Source: Prochlorococcus sp. AG-363-N16
Lineage (GTDB): Bacteria; Cyanobacteriota; Cyanobacteriia; PCC-6307; Cyanobiaceae
NCBI GenBank assembly: GCA_003280135.1
Contig: QCFW01000003.1
Coordinates: forward strand, 1-64,000
DNA: 64,000 bases
Direction of reading: 5' to 3'
In this document: positions 29,358 through 38,718 of the stretch, in pieces
Numbering within the stretch: position 1 is the first letter of the stretch
How the letters are laid out: each line of letters starts with the position of its first letter
Made by a program: the position numbers and the translations under genes
Notes under the pieces: model-generated
The model's database searches: none
What the model was told of the DNA's origin: nothing
Seen by the model: only the letters and a program-made list of their open reading frames with translations

Positions 29358-31634
29358 TTAACCTAGCTCGGTTCTAGCAATATCAATGACGTCAGCTAAA
29401 GAGCGAATTTGTTGAATAGTTGCTTTTAGTTGGCTTGCATCTTTTAATTCAATCCTCAAGACAATACAGGCAGGTTTTCCATAAGCAGTTTTAACACTTG
29501 CATCACTAACGTTAATACTGCTGTCAGATAGTCTTAAAAGAATATCTTTAAGTACACCCACTCTATCGATGACTTCAATTCGCAATTGAGTAGAAAATCT
29601 ATGCTCTTGAGTTGATAAATTATCATTCCATTGAACTGGTATTCTCCTTTCAGTAGGTATACTATATAAATTATCACAACTTTGTCGATGTATTGTGATA
29701 CCATGATTTCCTAAGGCAACAGCCCCTAAGATTGCTTCTCCAGGGAGTGGTGAGCAACAGCCTCCAAGCCTATAGTCTAATCCTTCTACTCCGAGAATAG
29801 GAGAACTCTCTCTAGGAGATTTTTTAGAAGGTAAGACTTCTTTTTGCTCGGATAGTTTTTCTGCAAGATCATTATTGGTTAGAGGTGACTCGTTGGTAAT
29901 ATTTTGCAGACGAACTTCTTCTCTTAAGCGATTTAATACTTGATGTATAGTGATTGCACCAAAACCTAAAGCCGCAAGTAAGTCATCAGGTGTTTTTAAA
30001 TTACATCTTTCAGCAACTTTCTTCATTGCGTTGCTCTTTAGTAATGCATCGAACCCATCCCTACCAAGATCTCGTTCTAAAAGATCTTTACCTCTTTGCA
30101 CAGTTTCCTCCCGATGACTTTTTTTGTACCATTGTCTGATTCGATTCCTGGCGGTTGGAGTTGCAACAAAGTTCAGCCAATCAAGGCTTGGACGAGCCGT
30201 TTTACTTGTTAGGATTTCTATAAAGTCTCCATTTTTTAGAGATGAAGATAGTGGACAAAGTTTGTCATTAATGCGACTTCCATTGCAATGATTCCCTACT
30301 TCAGAGTGAATTCGATATGCAAAATCAATAGCTGTTGAACCTTTCCTAAGCCCTACCACATCACCTTTTGGAGTAAAGACAAAGACTTCCTCGTCAAATA
30401 GATCTTCTTTGATTGATGCAAGATAGTCATTATGGTCATTATTGCTATCTTCTTGTTGCCATTCTACTAGTTGCCTTAACCAATTAAACCTTTCTGTATT
30501 TCCAGAAGCGGGAGAACCACCTTCTTTATATTTCCAATGAGCAGCTATGCCAAATTCTGCAACTTGGTGCATTTCTGGTGTTCGAATTTGTATTTCAATG
30601 GGTCTATGACGACCAATGACAGCGGTATGAAGTGATTGATAGCCATTCGGCTTAGGTAACCCAATGTAGTCTTTAAAACGACCAGGGATAGGTCTGAAAG
30701 TATCGTGAACAACTGCTAGAGCCCTATAACATGCTTCCAGGTTTGGAACGATTATTCTCAGTGCTGCAATGTCATAAATTTCATGGAACTCTTTTTGTTG
30801 ACGTTGCATTTTGCTCCAGATGCCAAAAAGATGCTTTGGCCTTCCATTGATTTCATAGTTGTTAAGACCAGCTGCTATTAATTTGCATTTCAAGAGTTCA
30901 ATAGTTATATCCAACCGCTTCTCTCGCTCACTTCTTTTTGTAACTACTTCTTGTTGTATTTGCCTATAAGCTTCAGGTTCAAGAAGTTTAAAAGCAAGAT
31001 CTTCCAGTTCCCATTTAAAACGCCCAATGCCAAGTCTGTTAGCTAATGGGGCATAAATTTCTTTAGTTTCTAATGCAATTCTTTGTTGTTTATCCCATTG
31101 TAAGTAATCTATCGTACGCATATTGTGTAATCTGTCTGCTAGTTTTACAAGAACTACTCTGATATCAGAAGCCATGGCAAGAAACATTTTCCTTAAATTT
31201 TCGGCCTGTGCTTCCGTTCTATTGGTGAAATGAATACCGCCTAATTTTGTAACACCTTCTACTAGCCCACTGACCTCTTCACCAAAGAAACTCTGTAGTT
31301 GTTTGAGAGTTAGATCTGTATCTTCAATTGCATCATGTAAAAAACCTGCTGCGATCACAGTTGGACTTGCTCCTATTTCTCGTAATAAATCAGCGACTGC
31401 AATGGGGTGAACAATATATGGATCTCCACTGGCTCTGTACTGACCTGTATGTAAACGAAATGCTAAATCAAAAGCATTCGCCAGTAATGATTCTGGGGTT
31501 GTTGGACATGTTTCTCCTTTCCCAGCAGGTGTTTCGGAAATACAGTTTTTTAGCCATTCAGGTAATTCAATGCCGTAATCATCAGCATTGGAAACTTCTT
31601 TAGTTTTGAGCTGAGGTTCTTCAGGCATTCTCAA
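29358..31634 (-). CDS. spoT: Bifunctional (p)ppGpp synthetase/hydrolase (Rsh)
   Basis: Controls the stringent alarmone. Domain order in 758 residues: HD hydrolase with 'FLHDAIEDTD' (H100, D101), nucleotidyltransferase with 'YDIAALRIIV' and 'RFKDYIGLPKPNGYQSLHTAV' (about 290-340), TGS ('VFVFTPKGDVVGLRKGSTA', about 425-490), a cysteine-containing 'GGCCSPLPG' segment, and a C-terminal ACT domain (about 685-758). Both active sites look intact, so both synthesis and breakdown are expected. A single Rsh is usual in small-genome cyanobacteria; the name relA or rsh would serve equally. Confidence 0.95.
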   Translation of the reverse strand: MRMPEEPQLKTKEVSNADDYGIELPEWLKNCISETPAGKGETCPTTPESLLANAFDLAFRLHTGQYRASGDPYIVHPIAVADLLREIGASPTVIAAGFLHDAIEDTDLTLKQLQSFFGEEVSGLVEGVTKLGGIHFTNRTEAQAENLRKMFLAMASDIRVVLVKLADRLHNMRTIDYLQWDKQQRIALETKEIYAPLANRLGIGRFKWELEDLAFKLLEPEAYRQIQQEVVTKRSEREKRLDITIELLKCKLIAAGLNNYEINGRPKHLFGIWSKMQRQQKEFHEIYDIAALRIIVPNLEACYRALAVVHDTFRPIPGRFKDYIGLPKPNGYQSLHTAVIGRHRPIEIQIRTPEMHQVAEFGIAAHWKYKEGGSPASGNTERFNWLRQLVEWQQEDSNNDHNDYLASIKEDLFDEEVFVFTPKGDVVGLRKGSTAIDFAYRIHSEVGNHCNGSRINDKLCPLSSSLKNGDFIEILTSKTARPSLDWLNFVATPTARNRIRQWYKKSHREETVQRGKDLLERDLGRDGFDALLKSNAMKKVAERCNLKTPDDLLAALGFGAITIHQVLNRLREEVRLQNITNESPLTNNDLAEKLSEQKEVLPSKKSPRESSPILGVEGLDYRLGGCCSPLPGEAILGAVALGNHGITIHRQSCDNLYSIPTERRIPVQWNDNLSTQEHRFSTQLRIEVIDRVGVLKDILLRLSDSSINVSDASVKTAYGKPACIVLRIELKDASQLKATIQQIRSLADVIDIARTELG

Positions 31635-31741
31635 ATTCCAATTCAGGTTGATCTGCGTTGAATTTGACCTTGAGCTGGCATCTAGTATGTCTTATATGGA
31701 TAATACATTTTATTCAGGCTTACTTCTTATTGCTACATCAT

Positions 31742-33349
31742 ATGGTTAGTTCTTTAGGGGATGTTTTAAAGATTCAAGGCTTAAAAGTGCGTTACCCAAA
31801 TAGCACTAAATGGATTCTTAATGGATTTAATTTAAAAATGTCTGCTGGAGAGAAGGTAGCTCTTGTAGGGAGCTCAGGTTCAGGGAAAAGTACAGTTGCC
31901 AAGGCTTTAATGCAGATTCTTCCCCCTGGTAGTACTTGTTCAGGAGAGTTGAATGTAGATGGTCAAAATCTTTTGCAATTAACTAATAAAAATTTGCAAA
32001 AAATAAGAGGGGAATTAATAGGACTTGTGTTTCAGGATCCGATGACAAGATTAAATCCGTTAATGACCGTGGGTGACCATTTGATTGATACTTTAAGAGC
32101 ACATCAACCGAAGGCTTCTCGTTCTAAATTAAAGATTGAGGCTGATGAATTGCTAACTAAAGTTGGTTTAAGGCCAGAGAGGTTTAATGCTTACCCTCAT
32201 GAATTTAGTGGAGGAATGCGTCAGCGGGTGGCTATTGCATTAGCTATAGCTTTAAAGCCGCCTTTGATAATCGCCGATGAGCCTACTTCTAGTCTTGATG
32301 TTGATGTAGCTAATCAGGTTATGAGCGAATTAAGCTTTCTTTGCGATGATCTAGGAAGTTCACTTTTATTAATAAGTCATGATTTAGCACTTGCCTCAAG
32401 ATGGTGTGAACGTATGTCAATACTCCAAGATGGAGAAACTGTAGAAGAAGGTTTTACCAAAGAAATCCTTGTGAAACCACAATCTTTTCTTGGTCAAAGA
32501 TTAGTGGATGCGACTAAAACACGAGAAGAAAAAAAATGGTCACGAAAACCTACATCTCATGTTGTGTTGGAAGTTGAAAGATTACGTTGTTGGCATGCTC
32601 GAGAAGGCATGCCGTGGGATTTAAATTGGGTTAAGGCAATTGATGAAGTTAATTTTTCTCTTAACGCAGGAGAAACATTAGGGTTGGTTGGAGTTTCAGG
32701 TTGTGGGAAAAGCACTTTATGTAGATCTTTAGTTGGTTTATTGCCTATAAGAGGAGGTCAGATCAGATTACTTGGCCAGTCTTTGGGACAACAATCTCAG
32801 AAAGATCTAAAACAATCTAGGCAATCTTTACAAATGGTTTTTCAAGATCCTTATGCATCTTTGAATCCAAAAATGACAGTTATTCAAAATATTTCTGATC
32901 CTATACTTATTCATAATTTATTAAATCGATCTCAAGCAAAAGAAAGAGCACGAAACTTACTAGAACAAGTAGGGCTTACTCCACCAGAAAGATTTCAGAA
33001 TCGAGTTCCTTCTCAACTTTCAGGGGGACAACAACAAAGAGTAGCCATCGCAAGAGCTCTTGCTTTGAGGCCAAAGGTTCTAATTTGCGATGAAAGTGTA
33101 AGTATGTTAGATGCTGAAATTCAGTATGAAATTCTAGCGTTACTAAATTCTTTACAAGAACAACTTGGATTAGCAATTTTATTCATTACTCATGATTTGC
33201 TATTGGCTCGTGGCTTTTGTCATAGGATTGCTGTTTTAGATAAAGGTAAGATTGTTGAAGAAGGCTTAGCTGATTTTTTATTCGAGAATCCTAGTGCTGC
33301 TATTACGCGTAAACTAATAAGATCTTGTTCTAAGATTAACAAAGTTTAG
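31742..33349 (+). CDS. ABC transporter ATPase with two fused nucleotide-binding domains (oligopeptide/nickel type)
   Basis: A single 535-residue chain holding two complete ABC ATPases of the Dpp/Opp type (YejF-like fusion). Domain 1 has the Walker A loop 'GSSGSGKST', signature 'SGGMRQRVAI' and 'DEPTSSLD'. Domain 2 has 'GVSGCGKST', 'SGGQQQRVAIARAL' and 'CDESVSMLD', where the usual glutamate after Walker B Asp is kept (DES) but Pro is replaced. An ATG at 31742 gives a natural N-terminus; an in-frame TTG at 31658 is less likely. No permease or binding-protein gene is in the window, so the substrate is unknown. Confidence 0.9.
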   Translation: MVSSLGDVLKIQGLKVRYPNSTKWILNGFNLKMSAGEKVALVGSSGSGKSTVAKALMQILPPGSTCSGELNVDGQNLLQLTNKNLQKIRGELIGLVFQDPMTRLNPLMTVGDHLIDTLRAHQPKASRSKLKIEADELLTKVGLRPERFNAYPHEFSGGMRQRVAIALAIALKPPLIIADEPTSSLDVDVANQVMSELSFLCDDLGSSLLLISHDLALASRWCERMSILQDGETVEEGFTKEILVKPQSFLGQRLVDATKTREEKKWSRKPTSHVVLEVERLRCWHAREGMPWDLNWVKAIDEVNFSLNAGETLGLVGVSGCGKSTLCRSLVGLLPIRGGQIRLLGQSLGQQSQKDLKQSRQSLQMVFQDPYASLNPKMTVIQNISDPILIHNLLNRSQAKERARNLLEQVGLTPPERFQNRVPSQLSGGQQQRVAIARALALRPKVLICDESVSMLDAEIQYEILALLNSLQEQLGLAILFITHDLLLARGFCHRIAVLDKGKIVEEGLADFLFENPSAAITRKLIRSCSKINKV

Positions 33350-33359
33350 AATTATAAAT

Positions 33360-34322
33360 TTACTTTTTTCTTAGAGTTGTCAATAAAGCTTGGAAAATTA
33401 TTGGGATGGGTGCATTGAAAACAATACTTTCATTAGTTACAGGATGTTGTAACCCTAGTTCAATTGCATGTAAAACCTGTCCTGAGAGCTTTATTGGTAA
33501 TTTTCTACATCTACTATATGTTTGGTCTCCTAAAATTGGGTGTCCAAAATGTGCACAGTGAACTCTGATCTGATGTGTACGCCCAGTATCTAATTTGAAT
33601 TTTAGAAGAGAATAATCTCCAAGCCTTTCAATAAGTTCCCAGTGTGTACATGCATGTCGACCTTCCTTTTCGGAAACAACGGCGTATTTTTTTCGATCTA
33701 TAGGATGTCTACCAATGGGACCAATAATTGTTCCTTGATCACCTTTTGGCACGCCGTGCACAACAGCAATATACTTTCTAGAAGCAATTCTTTGTTGTAT
33801 TTGCATTTGAAGTGCTACTAATGATTCTTGAGTTTTTGCGATAACAATACAGCCAGTTGTGTCTTTATCTAATCTATGAACTATTCCTGGACGTAACTTG
33901 CCATTTATTCCAGGCAGATCTTGACAATGTGATAGTAGACCATTTACTAAAGTGCCATCTTTATTTCCTGGAGCAGGGTGGACAGCGATTCCAGCTTTTT
34001 TATTGATTACTATTAAATGTTCATCTTCATATATTATATCTAAGTTCATCTTTTCTGGTTTTAGATAAGGAAGCACTTCTGGTGGTGGTAGCCATAATTT
34101 AATTTCATCTCCTTTTCTGAGGGGTGTTTTAGCCTTTGCTGTAATTTCATTCACTTTCACTAAACCATTATTAATAAATTTCTGAATACTAGCTCTACTT
34201 TGCTCGGGTCTCTGACTGACAAGCCAACGATCAAGACGCATTGGTAATGGTTTTGGATAATGAAGGATGATGATCTCACCTTTACCTATCCCAAAGCCTG
34301 TGTTTCCCTCAGGACTTCTCAT
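33360..34322 (-). CDS. rluD: Ribosomal large subunit pseudouridine synthase (RluD family)
   Basis: RluA-superfamily enzyme: an S4 RNA-binding domain (about 28-88), then the catalytic domain with D152 in 'VHRLDKDTTG'. 'DTGRTHQIRVHCAHFGHPILGD' is the second signature. Length (320) suits RluD, which modifies helix 69 of 23S rRNA, but RluC and other relatives cannot be excluded by motifs alone. It is translationally coupled to rbgA upstream (four-base ATGA overlap), both acting on the large subunit. Confidence 0.92.
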   Translation of the reverse strand: MRSPEGNTGFGIGKGEIIILHYPKPLPMRLDRWLVSQRPEQSRASIQKFINNGLVKVNEITAKAKTPLRKGDEIKLWLPPPEVLPYLKPEKMNLDIIYEDEHLIVINKKAGIAVHPAPGNKDGTLVNGLLSHCQDLPGINGKLRPGIVHRLDKDTTGCIVIAKTQESLVALQMQIQQRIASRKYIAVVHGVPKGDQGTIIGPIGRHPIDRKKYAVVSEKEGRHACTHWELIERLGDYSLLKFKLDTGRTHQIRVHCAHFGHPILGDQTYSRCRKLPIKLSGQVLHAIELGLQHPVTNESIVFNAPIPIIFQALLTTLRKK

Positions 34323-35185
34323 AAAGGTAATTCCAACGGGATTTGACCTAGTAATGTTTTCCTGAAGTCATCCAAGAGTCTTTGAGACATCCTTTCAAGG
34401 TTTTCAGATGTATGCAATTTAGCTGCATTGAATAGCCATTTATAAGGATCCCAATCCGTTTCTGTAAAACTAATTCCATAACGTAAGCAAAGTGATTGTT
34501 CAATTGCAATCGAAGTAGATTTTTCTAGATCTTGCAACATATTTAAAAACGCAATAGCCACAAGTTCGGTGTCATAGCCCCCTTGCCCTATGTCATCACA
34601 TATGGCAAGTTTTAATGCAGCTTGTTGGTTTTCCAGGTTGGGAGGTAATACACCAGGAGCATCTAGGAGATCAATTTTTTCATCTAACCTGATCCATTGC
34701 AAAGATCTTGTGACGCCTGCACGACGTGAACTAGAAACAACCTTTTTTCGAATTAATCTATTTATCAGGGCAGACTTCCCAACATTTGGGAATCCAAGTA
34801 AAAGAGCTCTGACAGCTCTAGTTTTCATACCTCTTAGTTTGCGTCTTGCATTTAATTCATACCCAAGTGTAATAGCAGTTGTCTTTATTCTGCTAACACC
34901 ATCACCGGATTTAGCATTACACCATAATGGCTTTTTTTGTTTAGTTCCTTTATACCAGTTGTTCCATTCTTCAATGTTTTTTTTTGTAATCATGTCTTTG
35001 CGATTGATCACTAGTAAATGTTTTTTACCTTTGATCCACTTTTCAAGATGTGGATGAGAAGTTGAGATGGGAATACGAGCGTCTCTGACTTCTATTACAA
35101 GGTCCACTTTTTTCAGACTTTTAGTTAACTGTTTCTCTGCCTTAGCTATGTGGCCTGGATACCAGTGAATAATTGAGTTGCTCAC
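34319..35185 (-). CDS. rbgA: Ribosome biogenesis GTPase RbgA (YlqF)
   Basis: A circularly permuted GTPase that helps late 50S assembly. The order of motifs is G4 first ('NRKD', 61-64), then G1 ('GFPNVGKS', 131-138) and G3 ('DAPG', 175-178), diagnostic of the YlqF/YawG group. The N-terminal 'IHWYPGHIAKAEKQL' is the family signature and supports the GTG start at 35185. The C-terminal RNA-binding domain is present (288 residues). The reading frame stays open for about 55 codons upstream of the GTG, with no ATG, GTG or TTG that would improve the start. Confidence 0.95.
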   Translation of the reverse strand: MSNSIIHWYPGHIAKAEKQLTKSLKKVDLVIEVRDARIPISTSHPHLEKWIKGKKHLLVINRKDMITKKNIEEWNNWYKGTKQKKPLWCNAKSGDGVSRIKTTAITLGYELNARRKLRGMKTRAVRALLLGFPNVGKSALINRLIRKKVVSSSRRAGVTRSLQWIRLDEKIDLLDAPGVLPPNLENQQAALKLAICDDIGQGGYDTELVAIAFLNMLQDLEKSTSIAIEQSLCLRYGISFTETDWDPYKWLFNAAKLHTSENLERMSQRLLDDFRKTLLGQIPLELPL

Positions 35186-35597
35186 AGTAAAATAAAGAGG
35201 AAGGATTAATGCTGGAATATCTTTGGCTAATGCATTAAGCTCATCTCCTTCAAGTATATAACTTCTTCTAGAAATCTTTTGCGTTTCAAGAAGTTTATAA
35301 TTCTTTTCATAAATAATTAAAATGTGATCTATCTTTTGTATTTTTTACGCAACCTACTTTTTTGAATAATTTGATAAGTCAAGATTACTAAAGGTTTGAA
35401 TTTGAGGTTGAACTTTTTATTTAATCAAGAAAATAATCTTTTTGCTTCTGAATCTTTTAATGAGGCAAAATATTTCAATTCAATTTTTGTTTTAGTCAAA
35501 GGGGTATGTTCAGGTACTAACTCTGGTTAATAAAAGTTCCATTAGTTCACTCTTCAGGTTAGTCTCAAGCCCGTTTTATTTTCAAAGGGTACACTCC
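35186..35597. other. Intergenic region between rbgA and pgk
   Basis: At 412 bases this is the only gap over 300 in the window. It lies between divergent genes and so must hold both promoters. It is AT-rich. I see no tRNA or obvious structured RNA and no credible small gene longer than about 27 codons. There is an imperfect direct repeat GGTTTGAA / GGTTGAA near 35392-35411 and an NtcA-like palindrome at 35504-35517. A short unannotated RNA cannot be excluded. Confidence 0.6.
35504..35517. promoter_or_regulatory. NtcA-like palindrome GTA-N8-TAC upstream of pgk
   Basis: GTATGTTCAGGTAC matches the GTAN8TAC consensus exactly and ends 80 bases before the pgk start. NtcA is the nitrogen regulator of cyanobacteria. 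A good TAN3T box at the expected distance (about 22 bases) is not clear; ATTAGT at 35541 is the closest. Such a six-base match occurs by chance every few kilobases, so this is only a candidate. Confidence 0.3.
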
Positions 35598-36806
35598 ATG
35601 GCAAAGCGTTCTCTCTCTAGTCTAAGTGTAGAGGAGTTATCCGGTAAGCGTGTATTGGTAAGAGTTGATTTCAATGTCCCACTTGGTGAGGACGGTTTAA
35701 TAACTGATGACACAAGAATTCGTGCAGCACTCCCCACAATTAAAGACTTAATTAGTAAAGGAGCAAAAGTTATCCTGTCTGCTCATTTCGGCAGACCAAA
35801 AGGAAAGGTTAATGAAGAAATGCGTCTTTCACCAGTTGCCAAAAGATTGTCAGAATTATTAGGGAAATCAGTTTTGAAAACGAATAGTTGTATTGGAACT
35901 GACGCTGAAGAAAAAGTTGCAGCTATGCAAAATGGAGATATTGTCCTACTGGAAAATGTTCGTTTTATTGGAGGGGAAGAAAAAAACGATCCAGAGTTTT
36001 CTAAAGAATTAGCTTCCCTTGCTGAAGTTTATGTTAATGATGCTTTTGGAGCAGCTCATAGGGCCCATTGTTCTACAGAGGGAGTTACAAAATTTTTAAG
36101 TCCAAATGTTGCTGGATACTTAATGGAGAAAGAATTGCAATATCTACAAGGTGCTATTGATGAACCTAAAAAACCTTTAGCTGCAATTGTTGGAGGATCT
36201 AAAGTAAGCAGTAAAATAGGAGTTTTAGAATCTTTACTTGATAAGTGCGACAAGATTCTTGTAGGAGGAGGAATGATTTTTACCTTTTACAAAGCAAGAG
36301 GGTTATCGGTTGGCAATAGTTTAGTTGAGGATGACAAAATTGAATTAGCTAAGGAACTTGAAAAAAAAGCTTTAGAAAAAGGTGTTCAATTTTTGCTTCC
36401 TACTGATGTTGTCTTGGCAGATAATTTTTCTCCAGAGGCAAATAGTCAAATTTCTTCTATTAACTCAATTCCTGATGGTTGGATGGGTTTAGATATAGGA
36501 CCAGAATCTATCAGTCTTTTTCAAAGTGCTTTGAATGATTGCAAAACAATTATATGGAATGGCCCTATGGGAGTTTTTGAGTTTGAAAAGTTTTCCAAAG
36601 GAACAAACTCCATTGCTACAACTTTGGCTGAGTTAGGGCAAAAAGGCTGCTGCACCATTATTGGAGGAGGAGACTCTGTAGCAGCAGTTGAAAAGGCAGG
36701 CTTGGCTGAGAAAATGTCTCATATTTCAACGGGTGGTGGAGCAAGCTTGGAATTGTTAGAAGGTAAAGTCCTTCCAGGTGTAGCTGCTCTTGATGATTAC
36801 TTATGA
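35598..36806 (+). CDS. pgk: Phosphoglycerate kinase
   Basis: Interconverts 3-phosphoglycerate and 1,3-bisphosphoglycerate in the Calvin cycle and glycolysis. The 402-residue protein has '[11 protein letters not shown]' (substrate arginine/aspartate region), 'SAHFGRPKG', '[15 protein letters not shown]', '[17 protein letters not shown]', '[13 protein letters not shown]' and '[14 protein letters not shown]', covering both domains. It has a long upstream gap, expected for a highly expressed gene, and converges with a secreted unknown. Confidence 0.97.
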   Translation: MAKRSLSSLSVEELSGKRVLVRVDFNVPLGEDGLITDDTRIRAALPTIKDLISKGAKVILSAHFGRPKGKVNEEMRLSPVAKRLSELLGKSVLKTNSCIGTDAEEKVAAMQNGDIVLLENVRFIGGEEKNDPEFSKELASLAEVYVNDAFGAAHRAHCSTEGVTKFLSPNVAGYLMEKELQYLQGAIDEPKKPLAAIVGGSKVSSKIGVLESLLDKCDKILVGGGMIFTFYKARGLSVGNSLVEDDKIELAKELEKKALEKGVQFLLPTDVVLADNFSPEANSQISSINSIPDGWMGLDIGPESISLFQSALNDCKTIIWNGPMGVFEFEKFSKGTNSIATTLAELGQKGCCTIIGGGDSVAAVEKAGLAEKMSHISTGGGASLELLEGKVLPGVAALDDYL

Positions 36807-36849
36807 GTTAAGAAAAGCATCTTGTAGGCAAGTTAGTATGTTTTTAAGG

Positions 36850-37593
36850 CTATAAATTCAGATCATTTTCATTAGAAACTATTTTCACGAACTTAGTAAT
36901 GGATATAAGCCCTTCAGGGTGGACAATGATAGCTGCCCATTTTTGGTAGCCAGGTTCCATTGGTGCTTGCACTGATTTAAATATTCCCCCTGAACCCATA
37001 GGCATAAGCTCTATCTTTTCTAGTGATTGATTGATATTCTTTTTATGATTTAATGAGATTAAATTACCTGCAACTATTGAGTTCTCTAAAGGTTGGTTGA
37101 TTATAATATCTACATCATATCTACTTCCTGTTAAAGCGGTATTCGGTATCTGTAATGTAATATCAATAGGCTTATTTGTATTTTTTAGAATTGATTCTTC
37201 ACTTATAATTTCATGACTAGTTATTTTACCTTTTTTTATTTCTAGTGCGATTCTTTGATTAGTTTCTAGAGTATATAGTTGACTATCTTTTTTCTTCAAT
37301 GCTGTAACGGCTAACTTTATTAATTTTCTATTATCTTTTAAAGTACCAGCTGGATTAATTTCCCACTTTGCATTTGGAAATTCTTTTTGAAAATCTAAGA
37401 AATCTTCTTTAATACTTACAGCTATTTCAGTTTCCAAAAGCCCATTGACATTGCTTAGATCATTGTTATTCAAAGCACTTTCAATGCTTTTGCTCAGGCC
37501 TTTTAAATTTATATTTTCAGCAAATGCTGCGTTGTTTAATGAAAGGAACAATAAAATCCCTCCATTTATAATCAATTTAACTAAATGGGACAC
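36850..37593 (-). CDS. Predicted secreted protein of unknown function
   Basis: 247 residues beginning with a signal peptide: 'LIINGGILLFLSLNNAAFAEN' with cleavage likely after AFA (about residue 25). The mature part is beta-rich in appearance, with 'ITLQIPNTALTGSRYDVDIIINQPLENSIVAG' in the middle, which resembles an immunoglobulin-like strand pattern. I recognise no catalytic motif or named family. It converges with pgk and is divergent from murG over 57 bases. Confidence 0.78.
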   Translation of the reverse strand: MSHLVKLIINGGILLFLSLNNAAFAENINLKGLSKSIESALNNNDLSNVNGLLETEIAVSIKEDFLDFQKEFPNAKWEINPAGTLKDNRKLIKLAVTALKKKDSQLYTLETNQRIALEIKKGKITSHEIISEESILKNTNKPIDITLQIPNTALTGSRYDVDIIINQPLENSIVAGNLISLNHKKNINQSLEKIELMPMGSGGIFKSVQAPMEPGYQKWAAIIVHPEGLISITKFVKIVSNENDLNL

Positions 37594-37650
37594 TGCTTGG
37601 ATTGTTTTTTTCCTATAACTTAAGCGTAGAGAATAATAGCAATTATTTCC

Positions 37651-38718
37651 ATGACTAGGTTATTGATTGCAGCAAGTGGAACAGGGGGGCATATTTTCCC
37701 TGCTCTCGCTGTTGCAGAGGCATTGCCTCAGTCTTGGAAAATTTGCTGGTTAGGCGTTTCCAATAGATTAGAGACTCAGCTAGTTCCTGCAAAATACAAA
37801 CTGTCAACTATTTCTTTGAGGGGACTAGAGAAAGGAGGAATGCAAAAATTTCTTCAGTTGCTCAGGCTTATTTTTGCCACTTGGTCAGTTATAAGGTTGA
37901 TTCAAAAGAAAAATATTCAAATATTATTTACCACAGGTGGTTATATATCGGCTCCTGCAATACTTGCGGCTAAATTTTGCCGAAAAAAAATCATACTTCA
38001 TGAATCAAATGCATTTCCTGGGAAAGTAACCCGCTTTTTAGGAAGATTCTGTGACTATGTAGCTCTTGGCCTGCCTCCTGCAAGGGACTATTTACCTAAG
38101 TGTAACTCTATTGTGACTGGAACACCTGTCCGAAAACTCTTTCGCATTAAAAATCAGTTACCTTTATGGGTCCCCAAGGGTAGCGGCCCGCTGTTGCTAG
38201 TTATTGGTGGTAGTCAGGGCGCATTAGGGTTGAATCAAATGGTAAGAAATGCTTTGCCGGAGTTACTTAATAAAGGGTGCAGAGTAGTCCACATTGTTGG
38301 AAACAATGAGAAGAAAATTATGCAACATCAGAACTTAGTAGAAAAGACTTTTACAAATGAAATACCTGGTTTATTGCAGCATGCCGATCTTGTTATCAGT
38401 CGAGCTGGAGCTGGCACTTTAAGTGAGCTTGCAGTATGTAAGGCTCCTGCAATTTTAGTACCTTATCCATATGCAACTGATTCACATCAAGACTTCAATG
38501 CTGCTTATGCTTCTCAGTTTGGTGCTGCAATAATTGTGCAGGAACATGAAGCACATAACAAGAGTTTAGAGAATGCATTAAATCGACTATTGTCCAAACA
38601 TCTCTCCAACAGTAGTCAATCCTTTAATCCTTTACTGAAAATGAAAGAAGGTATGGTAGAAATTGCAAGGAAAGAAGCTCATCAAAAAGTCATAGAACTT
38701 CTTTTCGGCTTTACTTAA
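37651..38718 (+). CDS. murG: UDP-N-acetylglucosamine:lipid I GlcNAc transferase
   Basis: Makes lipid II by adding GlcNAc to lipid I at the inner face of the cytoplasmic membrane. Family GT28, 355 residues. The N-terminal glycine loop 'ASGTGGHIFPALAVAEAL' is near residues 8-25, 'GGYISAPAILAA' is the second, and the UDP-GlcNAc site has 'VIGGSQGALGLNQ' and 'ISRAGAGTLSELAV' with 'LVPYPYATDSHQ'. No other mur gene is nearby. The 3' end overlaps that of the next convergent gene by eight bases. Confidence 0.97.
   Translation: MTRLLIAASGTGGHIFPALAVAEALPQSWKICWLGVSNRLETQLVPAKYKLSTISLRGLEKGGMQKFLQLLRLIFATWSVIRLIQKKNIQILFTTGGYISAPAILAAKFCRKKIILHESNAFPGKVTRFLGRFCDYVALGLPPARDYLPKCNSIVTGTPVRKLFRIKNQLPLWVPKGSGPLLLVIGGSQGALGLNQMVRNALPELLNKGCRVVHIVGNNEKKIMQHQNLVEKTFTNEIPGLLQHADLVISRAGAGTLSELAVCKAPAILVPYPYATDSHQDFNAAYASQFGAAIIVQEHEAHNKSLENALNRLLSKHLSNSSQSFNPLLKMKEGMVEIARKEAHQKVIELLFGFT

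Noticed and set aside
34590-35057. 155-codon plus-strand frame over rbgA
   Set aside because: Antisense to a well-conserved GTPase; no family features.
35186-35597. tRNA, 6S or other known ncRNA in the long gap
   Set aside because: No tRNA T-loop motif, no long stable stem and no known sRNA motif could be seen.
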